A program made the translations under genes and the position numbers. Below, in pieces: positions 49,982-59,387 of a stretch of 64,000 nucleotides of DNA. The notes beneath the pieces are model-generated. The model ran no database searches, was not told the DNA's origin, and worked only from the letters and a program-made list of their open reading frames with translations. The stretch comes from Polynucleobacter sp. es-MAR-4 (GTDB lineage Bacteria > Pseudomonadota > Gammaproteobacteria > Burkholderiales > Burkholderiaceae): contig NZ_JACVPF010000001.1 of NCBI RefSeq assembly GCF_018882055.1, forward strand, positions 1-64,000, read 5' to 3'. Numbering within the stretch: position 1 is the first letter of the stretch; the number at the start of each line of letters is the position of its first letter.

Positions 49982-52273
49982 ATGGTCACCACACATAATC
50001 TTGGATTTCCCCGTATTGGTCCTAAGCGCGAACTCAAGTTTGCATTGGAGTCCTACTGGAGGGGTGAAATTACCCGCGATGATTTATTGGCTAAGGGTGA
50101 GGGGTTGCGCCAGCGCAACTGGAGAGTGCAATCGAGGTTGGATTTAAGTCCAGTCGGCGATTTTTCTTTTTATGACCAAGTGCTTGATATGAGTTTTCTA
50201 TTGGGCAACTTACCTGAGCGTGCCCAAAATTTACATGGCAATTCGTTGGATAACTACTTTAGGGTTGCTCGCGGCCGGTCGGTGGCTAGTTCGGAAGAGC
50301 ATATTGGTTGTTGTAGCGATATCGCTGCAGGGGAAATGACTAAGTGGTTTGATACCAATTATCACTACATCGTTCCTGAATTTACATCTCATACTAAATT
50401 TAAATTAGATGCCTCGCGATTATTGCGGCAATTGGAGGAGGCGAAAGCCCAAGATGTTAAAGCTAAGCCAGTCCTGATCGGACCTGTAACTTACTTGTGG
50501 CTTGGTAAGGCAAAAGACGCAACCAATAAGCTGGACCTGCTTAATAAGATCTTGCCTTTGTATAGCAAGTTATTGGATGAGCTAGCAGCACAGGGTGTTG
50601 ACTGGGTGCAAATTGATGAGCCATGCCTAGTTACTGAATTAGATGAAGATTGGCAACATGCACTTAATTTGGCTTACCACCACCTTAAAACGAGCAAAGT
50701 GAAAGTCTTAGTCGCCACCTACTTTGGATCCCTTGATGGCAATCGATATTTGGCATGCAACCTTCCTGTTGCCGGTCTTCATATTGATGCCATAAATGCA
50801 AAAGAAGAGGTGCCCCTGATCCTAAATATTCTTCCTGTCCAAAAAATACTCTCCCTGGGAGTTATCAATGGACGCAATATCTGGAAAACTGATCTGAATG
50901 CAGCCTTAGATTGGCTGGAGCCCCTAGCGAAAAAGCTGGGTGATCGCTTATGGATAGCACCATCTTGTTCCTTGCTTCATATTCCAGTGGATCTTAATAG
51001 TGAGGAAAAGTTAGACCCCCAAATTAAAAGTTGGCTATCTTTTGCAATTCAAAAGCTCGAAGAGTTATCTGTTTTAGCTACCGCTTTAAATAAAGGGCGG
51101 GCAGAGGTTGTTGGTCAATTGGCTAGTAATCATGCTGCACTGGAGTCGCGTAGAAATTCACCAATAGTCAATGATCCAGCGGTAAAGGACGCTATCTCCA
51201 AAATCACTCCGGAACTAGGGCAACGACAGAGTGCATATGAGCTGCGAATCCAAAAGCAAGGGGCAATATTAAATTTGCCTAAGTTTCCAACTACAACAAT
51301 TGGATCATTTCCACAAACCCCTGAAATCAGATTGGCTCGCAGTCAATATAAGTCTGGCGTGTTATCAAGATTAAATTACGTTGATGCCATGGAGGCCGAG
51401 ATTGCAAGATGTGTGCGCGAACAAGAAAGTCTGGGGCTAGATGTATTGGTTCATGGCGAGGCTGAGCGCAATGACATGGTGGAGTACTTTGGCGAACAGC
51501 TCAAAGGATATGCATTTAGCCAATTTGGCTGGGTGCAGTCCTACGGATCTCGTTGCGTCAAACCGCCGATTCTGTTTGGGGATATTAGCCGCCCCAAACC
51601 GATGACAGTAGAGTGGATTTCCTTTGCGCAAACCCTGACGAAGAAGCCAATGAAGGGAATGTTGACTGGACCAGTAACCATATTAAATTGGTCGTTTGTG
51701 CGCGATGATCAGCCCCGCTCAGTATCGTGCCTTCAGCTAGCCCTGGCTATTCGAGAGGAAGTATTGGATTTAGAAAAATCTGGGGTAAAGGTAATTCAAA
51801 TTGATGAAGCTGCCTTGCGTGAAGGCTTGCCGCTACGCAAATCACAATGGAAATCGTACTTAGATTGGGCAGTGGAATCATTTCGTATTGCTGCTAACGG
51901 AGTTCGGGATGAGACTCAAGTTCATACGCATATGTGCTATTCAGAGTTCAATGACATCATTGAGGCGATAGCTCAAATGGATGCGGATGTTATTACGATT
52001 GAAACATCACGTTCGGATATGGAATTATTGGACGTCTTTGATACCTTTAATTACCCAAATGAGATTGGACCCGGTGTGTATGATATTCATTCGCCCAATA
52101 TTCCATCTGAGCAGCAGATGATTGAGCTTATGACTAAAGCGGCCAAAAGGATTCCTGCCGAGCGCCTCTGGGTCAATCCTGATTGTGGGCTAAAGACAAG
52201 GCAATGGTCAGAGGTTAATCCTGCACTCAAGAACATGGTCTTGGCGGCAGAAAAGTTACGAGCACTGGCTTAA
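49982..52273 (+). CDS. metE: Cobalamin-independent methionine synthase MetE
   Basis: Transfers the methyl group of 5-methyltetrahydropteroyltriglutamate to homocysteine, the last step of methionine synthesis. It has 763 residues, close to the E. coli enzyme. The start is the ATG giving [19 protein letters not shown], after AAGGTAG. Zinc ligands are visible in [13 protein letters not shown] (His and Cys), [13 protein letters not shown] (Glu) and [11 protein letters not shown] (Cys). The N-terminal duplicate barrel and substrate loops are complete. It is probably activated by MetR; no cobalamin riboswitch lies upstream, in contrast to many metE genes. Confidence 0.96.
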   Translation: MVTTHNLGFPRIGPKRELKFALESYWRGEITRDDLLAKGEGLRQRNWRVQSRLDLSPVGDFSFYDQVLDMSFLLGNLPERAQNLHGNSLDNYFRVARGRSVASSEEHIGCCSDIAAGEMTKWFDTNYHYIVPEFTSHTKFKLDASRLLRQLEEAKAQDVKAKPVLIGPVTYLWLGKAKDATNKLDLLNKILPLYSKLLDELAAQGVDWVQIDEPCLVTELDEDWQHALNLAYHHLKTSKVKVLVATYFGSLDGNRYLACNLPVAGLHIDAINAKEEVPLILNILPVQKILSLGVINGRNIWKTDLNAALDWLEPLAKKLGDRLWIAPSCSLLHIPVDLNSEEKLDPQIKSWLSFAIQKLEELSVLATALNKGRAEVVGQLASNHAALESRRNSPIVNDPAVKDAISKITPELGQRQSAYELRIQKQGAILNLPKFPTTTIGSFPQTPEIRLARSQYKSGVLSRLNYVDAMEAEIARCVREQESLGLDVLVHGEAERNDMVEYFGEQLKGYAFSQFGWVQSYGSRCVKPPILFGDISRPKPMTVEWISFAQTLTKKPMKGMLTGPVTILNWSFVRDDQPRSVSCLQLALAIREEVLDLEKSGVKVIQIDEAALREGLPLRKSQWKSYLDWAVESFRIAANGVRDETQVHTHMCYSEFNDIIEAIAQMDADVITIETSRSDMELLDVFDTFNYPNEIGPGVYDIHSPNIPSEQQMIELMTKAAKRIPAERLWVNPDCGLKTRQWSEVNPALKNMVLAAEKLRALA

Positions 52274-52782
52274 TCATATGCCACCATGTGTAGTTTGTTC
52301 TGTTTGGGCCTTTCGCAGAGAATATGCATTTTTGGCGGTACATTTTGGTAATGGGCATCTAGTTCTAATGTTCTGACAATAGAGCGCATGACTGGATGCC
52401 CGTTTTGACAAATGATTTTCTTAATGCGTTGAAGCGACTCTATTTTGATGGCGGTGGAAACCATGGCAGTTGCGATGCCACGCCTTCTATAGGCTTGAAG
52501 TACTGTCATGGCCAACTCATAAGACCCAAAAGTATTCATTGGGGCGAGTTGCAAAACGCCGATCAGTTCAACTGGCCTTGCAAAATAATCAAGTCGCCAA
52601 GCTCCAAATAATTGAAACTCATCCCAACTTAACGTTTTAATCCACTTGTCTATAGCATCATTACTAATTGCTGATCCAAATCGTTGATAGCGATCGTCAC
52701 CATTCAAGCACATCATATGTGAGCGCAATATTTCATAATGCTGGGGAAGTATGGGGCTAAATTTAGTGATTAATGGCAACAT
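52270..52782 (-). CDS. GNAT-family N-acetyltransferase
   Basis: A 170-residue acetyltransferase-fold protein. [20 protein letters not shown] leads to the acetyl-CoA loop motif [20 protein letters not shown] (R/Q-x-x-G-x-A/G). The substrate is unknown. It overlaps the upstream thioesterase gene by 20 bases, so the two are co-translated, and its stop overlaps the convergent metE stop by four bases. Confidence 0.8.
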   Translation of the reverse strand: MLPLITKFSPILPQHYEILRSHMMCLNGDDRYQRFGSAISNDAIDKWIKTLSWDEFQLFGAWRLDYFARPVELIGVLQLAPMNTFGSYELAMTVLQAYRRRGIATAMVSTAIKIESLQRIKKIICQNGHPVMRSIVRTLELDAHYQNVPPKMHILCERPKQNKLHMVAYD

Positions 52783-53530
52783 ATACCAAGCTCGAAGAGG
52801 TGCATAAACGGCGAAGGCCTGTTGATGTAGATTCAGCCCAAACTTCTGCGCTGACAGTAACTGAGCGATTTCCGACTTTAGATACTTGCGCCAAAACTTC
52901 TACAATGTCTCCTACGTAAGCAGGCGCAATGAAGTCCATCTTTTCACTGCTGGCCATCACTATGGTTTTTCGTAATCTTCGGGTGGCTGCAACAAAGCCA
53001 GCCTTTGCAATCCAACCCATCGCTGGACCTCCATGCAAGATTCCGCGATGATTAGCCTGCCCCGGAAATACGATTTCAGCGACTCTGATAATCGGGTGAG
53101 TGGATGTTAAGGTTGTTTGAGCTGGAATATCGACAGTTGTTGGAATAGCTCGCTGTACGGACCCCAAATCATCTTTTCTGACCATGACAAAGTCACCGGA
53201 TAGGCAAAGAACTCGCTCCCCAGAAATTAATTCCTCCCCAAACAAATGGGTTCTGATGGTGATTGATCTATTGCCTTGTTCAATGACGTCAGCGGTGCAT
53301 TCAATCGAGCTACCAGTGGGGACTGGAGCTGCAAAGTCCAGTTTGCTAACAGCGGCCGTAACAATTGTTCCATGAAGGACTTTAGAGCCCATGATGAATG
53401 CAAGGCGATCTAGTGCCGATAAGGCGGCGCCACCAAATAAAGTGCCATGGTGATTGGATTGGTCTGGTAAAACCATATCCACGACACACATCGATTTAGA
53501 GGGTATTTCTAGGGTAGTTACGCTACTCAA
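52763..53530 (-). CDS. Acyl-CoA thioesterase with two hotdog domains
   Basis: A 255-residue double hotdog protein, probably an acyl-CoA hydrolase of the YciA/ACOT type. Both halves carry the family pattern: NHHGTLFGGAALSALDRLAF in the first and NHRGILHGGPAMGWIAKAGF in the second, each followed by a strand such as MDFIAPAYVGDIVEVLAQVS. Start is TTG with AAAGGAG five bases ahead; there is no nearer ATG. The only recognisable element upstream on the same strand is a cobalamin riboswitch 140 bases away, an unexpected partner for a thioesterase. Confidence 0.88.
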   Translation of the reverse strand: MSSVTTLEIPSKSMCVVDMVLPDQSNHHGTLFGGAALSALDRLAFIMGSKVLHGTIVTAAVSKLDFAAPVPTGSSIECTADVIEQGNRSITIRTHLFGEELISGERVLCLSGDFVMVRKDDLGSVQRAIPTTVDIPAQTTLTSTHPIIRVAEIVFPGQANHRGILHGGPAMGWIAKAGFVAATRRLRKTIVMASSEKMDFIAPAYVGDIVEVLAQVSKVGNRSVTVSAEVWAESTSTGLRRLCTSSSLVYVAINH

Positions 53531-53673
53531 TCCGTTTCTCCTTTAACAATACAAAGGCGGATCAATGGCGAATATCGTTTGCGTAGGACGGCACACGTCA
53601 CAATAGGGGAGCCTATCCTGACGAGCAAACGACACCAACACAAGGACACCCCGCCCATAATTAGGTCAATTAC

Positions 53674-53832
53674 CGTAAGGCAGGTCTCCTGGCTCTCGAG
53701 TCATCATTTGATGTTGCCTTCCCAGTCCAAAGACCAGTGGCATAGTGAGCATCAAACTCGCCGATCACAGTTGCGGGGGCAGCCACAGATTAAGTTAAAA
53801 ACTCTTCTGTTGTTCCCTATTAATCCTTGTTT
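53674..53832 (-). promoter_or_regulatory. Cobalamin riboswitch
   Basis: Read on the minus strand the element begins TTAATAGGGAACAACAGAAG, continues through GGCTGCCCCCGCAACTGTGA, TCGGCGAG, GATGCTCAC, the conserved CCACTGG and CTGGGAAGGC, and ends with GAGCCAGGAGACCTGCC. These are the hallmark segments of the cobalamin aptamer in the right order, including the B12 box. It points towards the thioesterase/GNAT pair. An inverted repeat with GTTTGC/GCAAAC arms lies between it and the gene (about 53577-53628) and may be the expression platform. Confidence 0.93.
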
Positions 53833-54174
53833 ATGGCAAGAAACCTTATGGCCTGATCACTTTAGCATAAACCTTTGTTAGGTTGCGTAATGTGGGCTTA
53901 TTAGCAGGAAATATATATCTTGGGATGGTATTGGATATCACCAATAATTTCGATAATTAATTTAAAGGCTTGGTATTGGCGCTTGAAAGCGTGCAATGTA
54001 GTGTGGAGGTGTTTTCTTTTCTATTGCGATAATTTGGCAAAAATTCTAAGCGTTATTGATTAACGCTAGGCTAAGACCTCCTATGGGCTGATCTCTGCCT
54101 GTGGGGTTTTAACATGGAGATACCCCCCTTCACCTCATAACTGACGGACTGATGAATTTATCCTAAATAAATTC
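53833..54174. other. Boundary stretch between housekeeping and phage genes
   Basis: No gene seen. It should hold the promoter of the riboswitch transcript (minus) and, near its right end, the start of the phage block. A direct frame extension upstream of the portal gene lacks ATG or GTG starts. Confidence 0.4.
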
Positions 54175-56157
54175 TTGAGCCAAGGGCAAGCGATCTATAA
54201 ATGGGATATGCCCCAAGACCCCAAAGCCCTCCAACAAAAATGGACTGCCCGTATCACGCATGCGCGCGCTCACTGGGCAACATTCCATAAACGCGTAAGA
54301 CATAACCGCAATACCGTAGCTGGCTTTAATTGGAATGCTGATCCTACTGGCAAAGACTTCTATAGTCTGAGAGCTAACCTTATACATGGCACGATCTCTG
54401 CAGTTCTACCTAACGTCTATGCACGCAACCCAGAGATCTCAGCAGCACCAACCCACTCGGGCGCTGATATCAAACTCTTCTGTAAAACACTAGAGAGGGT
54501 CACCAATAGAGCGCTTGAGCACGCTCAGCTTAAGAATAGAGTCAAGTCGACAGTAAGGGCGGCACTGACCTGTAGCTTCGGAATCCTGAAGGTGATGTAT
54601 CAGCGAGACCCAAGCAAGGATGGATATATCCAAAGCCGTATTAACGATGCTCAAGAAAACCTCCTAGCTATAGAGGAGCTAGCGCGAGACCTTCAAGAGG
54701 ATGGCCAGCGTCATCATCATGATGCTAAAAGAGCGGAGCTAGAAGAGCTCATCAAGTCACTACAAGAGCAGTCAGAGGTTCAATCTGCCGAAGGTCTTGT
54801 GATTGATAGGGTCCTTACTGAGAATCTCCTCATCGACCCCTCAATATGTGAGTTCTGGGATTACACCGATGCTGACTGGATCTGCCAAATCATCCCGATG
54901 AAGCGTGGCCAAGCAGAAGCGCTCTATAAGAAGAATCTAGCCAGTGCCAAGATTTACCAACCAGGCCAAGGCGAACCATCCCATAAGAAAGCCAAACGCC
55001 TAGCCTCAATGCAGATGAATGCTGCTTCAGGCCCGGTGACCGATGATCAGCAAATAGCAGTGCTAGAGATCTGGGACAGAGCTACCCAGCGTGTTTACAC
55101 CATGGTGGAGGGCGCGACTGAATGGCTACGTGAATCCTACTCACCTCCAAGAGTAGGAGAACGCTGGTATCCATTCTTTCTATTGCCATATCAGGTAATA
55201 GATGGCCAGTTTGTTGGTCCAAGTTTGGTAGATCTAACCGAGCGTCTACAAGACGAGCACAACGAAGCAAGGGATCGATTCAATCAACATCGAGACCTAT
55301 GTATTCCGGGGTGGGTAGCATCAGCCGATATCAATGAAAAGACCATTAAGAAACACTCAGACTCACGCTTCGGTGAGATCACGATTGTCGATACCGAAGG
55401 CAAGCCTTTAAATCAAGTCATCATCCCCAGGGGGCATCCCAAGATTGACCCGATCGTCTATGACACCAGCGCAGTTCGTTATGACTGGGAGCAAGTCACT
55501 GGCTTGCAAGATGCTGCGCGCTCAACAGTAGTCAGACCCAAGACAGCCACCGAAGCCAACATCTTGCAAAGAGCCTTATCTGGGCGCGTATTTGAATTCA
55601 AAGACCAGATAGAAGATTGGCTACAAGAGATCGCCCAATACAGCGCCCAGGTACTTTTGCAAGAACTGACCAAAGAGCAAGTGGAGCGCTATATGGGGCC
55701 ACCAAGCAATAAGACCACCATGGTCAATGGCGAACTATTCATGACTATGGAGAAAGCCTATGACTGGCCAGAACTCACCAAAGACCGAATTTTTGACATG
55801 GTGGATTTGCGCATTCGCGCAGGCACTACCGGCGCACCAGATGGCATAGAAGACAAAGAAAGCTGGCTCAAGGTTTTACCCATGATTACGAATCTATCAA
55901 TTCAGATGCAAAACCTACAAGCCAGAGGAATGGATTACGAACATATCCGTAATCTCCTACAGGAGACTCTCTTGCGATATGACGATCGTATCGATTCAAA
56001 TCTATTTATACCGAATGTAGAAAAACAAGCTGAGGAATACGTAGATGTCAACAGCGATCTTTCGATGAATCGGATGTGGCAAATGGGTGGAGACAAGCGC
56101 AGTACAGAACAACAATCAAAAGAGGAGACAGCAGATGCAAGAAGTGAAAAACTTTAG
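54175..56157 (+). CDS. Phage portal protein
   Basis: A 660-residue portal-type protein that would form the DNA entry vertex of a capsid. Typical features are the N-terminal FYSLRANLIHGTISAVLPNV, a central VLEIWDRATQRVYTMVEGA, FLLPYQVIDGQFVGPSLVDL, the wing/stem region ERLQDEHNEARDRFNQHRD and the C-terminal helical part with TATEANILQRALSGRVFEF. The start is uncertain: TTG at 54175 is the first start after an in-frame stop and ATG at 54208 is the first ATG; neither has a ribosome site. No terminase precedes it. The capsid gene lies 3 kb downstream. Confidence 0.85.
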   Translation: MSQGQAIYKWDMPQDPKALQQKWTARITHARAHWATFHKRVRHNRNTVAGFNWNADPTGKDFYSLRANLIHGTISAVLPNVYARNPEISAAPTHSGADIKLFCKTLERVTNRALEHAQLKNRVKSTVRAALTCSFGILKVMYQRDPSKDGYIQSRINDAQENLLAIEELARDLQEDGQRHHHDAKRAELEELIKSLQEQSEVQSAEGLVIDRVLTENLLIDPSICEFWDYTDADWICQIIPMKRGQAEALYKKNLASAKIYQPGQGEPSHKKAKRLASMQMNAASGPVTDDQQIAVLEIWDRATQRVYTMVEGATEWLRESYSPPRVGERWYPFFLLPYQVIDGQFVGPSLVDLTERLQDEHNEARDRFNQHRDLCIPGWVASADINEKTIKKHSDSRFGEITIVDTEGKPLNQVIIPRGHPKIDPIVYDTSAVRYDWEQVTGLQDAARSTVVRPKTATEANILQRALSGRVFEFKDQIEDWLQEIAQYSAQVLLQELTKEQVERYMGPPSNKTTMVNGELFMTMEKAYDWPELTKDRIFDMVDLRIRAGTTGAPDGIEDKESWLKVLPMITNLSIQMQNLQARGMDYEHIRNLLQETLLRYDDRIDSNLFIPNVEKQAEEYVDVNSDLSMNRMWQMGGDKRSTEQQSKEETADARSEKL

Positions 56158-57532
56158 TTCCGGAGTGATGACTAATGGCGGTGCTATTCAGCGGGTGCAA
56201 GACCGTGAAGCCAAGCGAGAGCGTGAGCGCCTAGAAAAAGAGGCATATGAAAAGCATGCTGCGGAATCAGCTGCAAGACGCAATAAAGCCAGGGAAGATC
56301 GCGCCATTGAATTAGCTGAGCAATCTAAAGCAAGACAAGCTGCCGAAGAAGAAAAGCAGCGCAAGGCCGCGGAAAAATCAGCCCGTGATGAAGAGGAAAG
56401 GCTAAAGGTCGTTGCAGCTAAGGAGGCCGCTCGCTTAGTGAAACAACAAGATCTAGAAAGAAGGCTTGCAGAAAACAAGGAGAAGGAAGCCGCCAAACAA
56501 GCTGCCGCTGAAGTTGCCACGCTACTAGCAAAGCAGCAAGAGCTTGATCGTCAAAACCAAAAGCAGGCCCAGACTGCAGCGCTATTGGATGATCTAAGCA
56601 AAGCCTCAGACGCAACCAAAACAGAAGCTTCAAAGCCGGTAGTGGTGACTAAAGAGCTTGAGGATCCAGAAGGGCTGGAGGAGTTGGAGCCTGAGGAGCT
56701 GGTATTGCAAATAGTGAAGGGCGCGGTTCATGTACCAGCATCAATGCCCGCTATGGATGTAGGTGTAGATACTAAGACAGAGTTGCCAGCAGCTTATGAC
56801 ATGAGCGCATTGATGCCCGCACCTGCCGTTCTCACGATAGAGGCTACTCCACAGCCAGAAGTGCAGGTAGAAAGTGGCAAAGAGCTTATTGACCGCATCC
56901 TAACGGGTGCTGAACAAGCGCCTGAAGATGAGCTGCAAATTCCACAAACAGCTCGTAGTGAGAACCGATTTCAGAAGATCATCAATACCAACCGTGATCT
57001 TGCAAAAGAAAACCAAACTCTTAAAGCTAAAGTCGAGAAGCTATTGGATGAAGTGCGCGGCTATCAGGTTGAAGGTGAGCTGGTGGGTAGCATCCTCGAC
57101 ACACAAGAGCGCGCTAAGCGACAGCCTCCGGCGAAGAATTTGCTAGAACGACATCTCAAACCCGACCTGTTTAATGTTGTGAATGAAGCTAAGCAAGAAA
57201 TACTCAATTACCTATCCACTAGGGAGGATGAAGTTGATCACAGCTTTAAATCTGCATTGTTTGTGAAATACATACAAGATCCGTTCTATATGAATATGTT
57301 TGTTCAGAACAATGAGATCTCTCGGTGGTGGGCAACTATTGACTCCATTTACAACTCCATAGAGATGCCTCCACCGGATTGGTCTAAGGTCAAGATTACG
57401 CAATATAAAGAGAAGCCTGAACATCGGCCTCAACCTATACGGGCGCGAACAGCAACTCTAGGCGCTCCAGTAGCTAGCTCTGAGCAACCGATGGATCGTA
57501 TTGCCCAGCACCTAAGCAATATGGGGATTTAA
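56135..57532 (+). CDS. Coiled-coil phage protein, scaffold-like
   Basis: A 465-residue protein whose first half is a long Glu/Lys/Ala-rich coiled coil (REAKRERERLEKEAYEKHAA, KQAAAEVATLLAKQQELDRQ) and whose second half has a shorter coiled coil (NRDLAKENQTLKAKVEKLLD) and a compact C-terminal region. GAGGAG precedes the ATG; the gene overlaps the portal end by 23 bases. Position between portal and capsid genes, plus this composition, fits a scaffolding or capsid-assembly protein. It could also be a minor virion protein. Confidence 0.6.
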   Translation: MQEVKNFSSGVMTNGGAIQRVQDREAKRERERLEKEAYEKHAAESAARRNKAREDRAIELAEQSKARQAAEEEKQRKAAEKSARDEEERLKVVAAKEAARLVKQQDLERRLAENKEKEAAKQAAAEVATLLAKQQELDRQNQKQAQTAALLDDLSKASDATKTEASKPVVVTKELEDPEGLEELEPEELVLQIVKGAVHVPASMPAMDVGVDTKTELPAAYDMSALMPAPAVLTIEATPQPEVQVESGKELIDRILTGAEQAPEDELQIPQTARSENRFQKIINTNRDLAKENQTLKAKVEKLLDEVRGYQVEGELVGSILDTQERAKRQPPAKNLLERHLKPDLFNVVNEAKQEILNYLSTREDEVDHSFKSALFVKYIQDPFYMNMFVQNNEISRWWATIDSIYNSIEMPPPDWSKVKITQYKEKPEHRPQPIRARTATLGAPVASSEQPMDRIAQHLSNMGI

Positions 57533-57536
57533 TCTT

Positions 57537-58514
57537 CTAGTGAGAGAGATTTGGTAGGGCTAACTTAAGAGTTTGATAGAACCCAGAGAACGCATCTTCA
57601 AATGAGGGTGCGTTCTTGTCATAGACCATCACCCTAATGAATTGATCATAAGTATCTTTGGTCTTCGCATCAGACTTGGCGTACTCCATCGCCTTATGAA
57701 TTTCACCAAGCGGGTCGGTTACAAAGGCGCTATGTTGATTCGCAAAATCTTCCGCATCCTTCCGAATGACTTGATTTACTAGATTTGACAGATTGCCTTG
57801 TTGATCGTTCAGGATGGATGGATTCTTTTGGATGATCTGATAAACGTCATAAAGGTGACGTACCAATGCGGTATCAAGCCTCTCATTATCTTTTGCCATC
57901 GATAGAGCTAAGCGCCTTGGGAGGGTAATGAGCTTTTCCGCTAACGCTTCACTTAAATCTACGCATGGCACCATAAAGCTAGGACCAGTATTCATACCTG
58001 CCAATGAATCAAACAAGAGGGTAATTGCTTTATCTTGTTTGGGCGCGCGCAATGGACTATAGCTCACTTCTAGCTTGAGGTTCGCACGCATCCCAGGGCT
58101 TACTTCAAAGTAGGTGGAGTACTGGATATCAAATTCAATAAAGTTATTGTTGTCTTGAGCATTCCTTGAGATGAACTCGGACTTAAAGCCGGCGCCATTG
58201 AGCGCTGGCTCAAGATCATCCTTGAGCTTACTCATGCTAGAGCGAATTTTGCTCTTAGTAAGTGCCCCTGAAGCCTTTGGTGATGCCTTGATATCCACAT
58301 CTTCAGAGACTCGCTCCAATAGCCCGTAGGCCTTGGATAAACAAGTACCCCCGCAGAAGATTAAATCAAAGTCTGGGTTATTGATGTTGGCAATAGCGGC
58401 CAAGGCATCAGTAACCATGAAATCTTTTTCAAGGGCGAATTCGGAAATGCCAAGCTCTAATTCATTGATGACATCTAAAACTTGGAGCCTTTGGTTGTCG
58501 TTAATTCTTTTCAT
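57537..58514 (-). CDS. AbiEii-type nucleotidyltransferase toxin
   Basis: A 325-residue protein of the AbiEii/AbiGii toxin family. The nucleotidyltransferase signature is FCGGTCLSKAYGLLERVSED with VDIKASP following (Gly-Gly-Thr, then Ser-Glu-Asp-x-Asp). Downstream motifs LKLEVSYSPLR and ALAEKLITLPRRLALS also fit. AbiE toxins add nucleotides to tRNA and stop growth during phage infection; that is family knowledge. It overlaps the upstream antitoxin gene by 14 bases and opposes the phage genes on either side. Confidence 0.88.
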   Translation of the reverse strand: MKRINDNQRLQVLDVINELELGISEFALEKDFMVTDALAAIANINNPDFDLIFCGGTCLSKAYGLLERVSEDVDIKASPKASGALTKSKIRSSMSKLKDDLEPALNGAGFKSEFISRNAQDNNNFIEFDIQYSTYFEVSPGMRANLKLEVSYSPLRAPKQDKAITLLFDSLAGMNTGPSFMVPCVDLSEALAEKLITLPRRLALSMAKDNERLDTALVRHLYDVYQIIQKNPSILNDQQGNLSNLVNQVIRKDAEDFANQHSAFVTDPLGEIHKAMEYAKSDAKTKDTYDQFIRVMVYDKNAPSFEDAFSGFYQTLKLALPNLSH

Positions 58515-58911
58515 AGACTAGGCTACGACTGCCTACTGAGAGTTTGCGACATACTCTAGCGTTGCCAATATTGAGGACGGGAAGCATGGGCACCTGAGTG
58601 CTATCACCTTGAATCAGGGCGCGCATATCTTTGCCTACATCAGCTTTGATGCCCAGTTTTTTCATGGTCTCAAGACCGATGTTGATCAGGCTTTCATCTG
58701 CGACAGGTTTGCCAGAGATAGAGGATGGGCGCGCCTTAACGTAAGTGCCATAACCAAGGCGCATTAACTTGCCCTCATCTGAGAGTTCTTTTACTACACG
58801 GCATACCTGGCGGTAGGTGCCAAATCGATTGAAGTCATCACGCAAGAAGACCTTGCCTTTGGAATTGCGTAGGCTAGCCAAAATGCGGTCTTTGGTTGTT
58901 GCTTTAGCCAT
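58501..58911 (-). CDS. AbiEi-type antitoxin (DUF6088-like)
   Basis: A 136-residue protein with an N-terminal winged helix (KDRILASLRNSKGKVFLRDD, FGTYRQVCRVVKELSDEGKL, MRLGYGTYVKARPS), typical of AbiEi and DUF6088 antitoxins that repress their own promoter. The C-terminal part ends in ICRKLSV-like VCRKLSVGSRSLVYEK. A perfect AAAGGAGG site precedes the ATG. The operator-like palindrome at 58944-58981 lies immediately upstream. It partners with the overlapping toxin gene. Confidence 0.85.
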   Translation of the reverse strand: MAKATTKDRILASLRNSKGKVFLRDDFNRFGTYRQVCRVVKELSDEGKLMRLGYGTYVKARPSSISGKPVADESLINIGLETMKKLGIKADVGKDMRALIQGDSTQVPMLPVLNIGNARVCRKLSVGSRSLVYEKN

Positions 58912-58943
58912 CTTGGCCTCCTTTCCTGATTAAGCCTTAATTA

Positions 58944-58981
58944 TATACAAAAATATGACATTGATGTCCTATTTTTGTATA
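58944..58981. promoter_or_regulatory. Operator palindrome of the AbiE operon
   Basis: TATACAAAAATA-t-GACAT-tg-ATGTC-c-TATTTTTGTATA, a 38-bp near-perfect palindrome. On the minus strand a TATAAT -10 element overlaps its distal arm, so a bound antitoxin dimer or tetramer would block the promoter. Confidence 0.85.
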
Positions 58982-59079
58982 AGTGGATTCTGACTTAAAT
59001 CCATATAAAACATGAGTTTTAATCCATTTTAGTGGGTAAAAATACCATTAGGTATCCATGGTTAATAAACGAGGAGGTA

Positions 59080-59185
59080 TTCCGTCAAGGGCACCCCAAA
59101 GGGGTGGCTTGCGCACCCTTGACGGCCACGACCAAAGAAACGCTCTTTTATGCCCAAGGTGGCAGAAAGGCACATTGGGCATAAA
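59080..59185 (+). ncRNA. Structured leader ahead of capsid gene
   Basis: Two strong stem-loops in a gene-free 470-bp gap. The first pairs CCGTCAAGGG with CCCTTGACGG and holds an inner hairpin CACCCC-aaa-GGGGTG. The second pairs ATGCCCAA with TTGGGCAT with further pairing inside (GGTGGC/GGCAC). Neither has a T-run. They may be a processed leader, a protein-binding site or a relic of sequence displaced by the AbiE insertion. A 63-codon ORF overlapping them is not convincing. Confidence 0.45.
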
Positions 59186-59387
59186 GACTCAAAGCGACAG
59201 GAATAAAAACCCCACAAATATCCCAAGTCCACATCTACTACCCCAATAATTGATCTCAGCGCTTCACACCATCGCGTTAAAGCTAGGGTCGCGACTAGCA
59301 GTGTAGCAATGGATAGGTTCACGCTCTATCAATTGGAATGAAGCCAACCAATTCACGAATAGATAAATACATTGATAGGGGTGGCAT

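Noticed and set aside
53579..53881. 100-codon plus-strand ORF
   Set aside because: It lies across the cobalamin riboswitch on the other strand and has no ribosome site or protein-like features.
59058..59249. 63-codon plus-strand ORF ahead of the capsid gene
   Set aside because: It covers two strong stem-loops and has low-complexity composition. A purine-rich stretch follows its ATG rather than preceding it.
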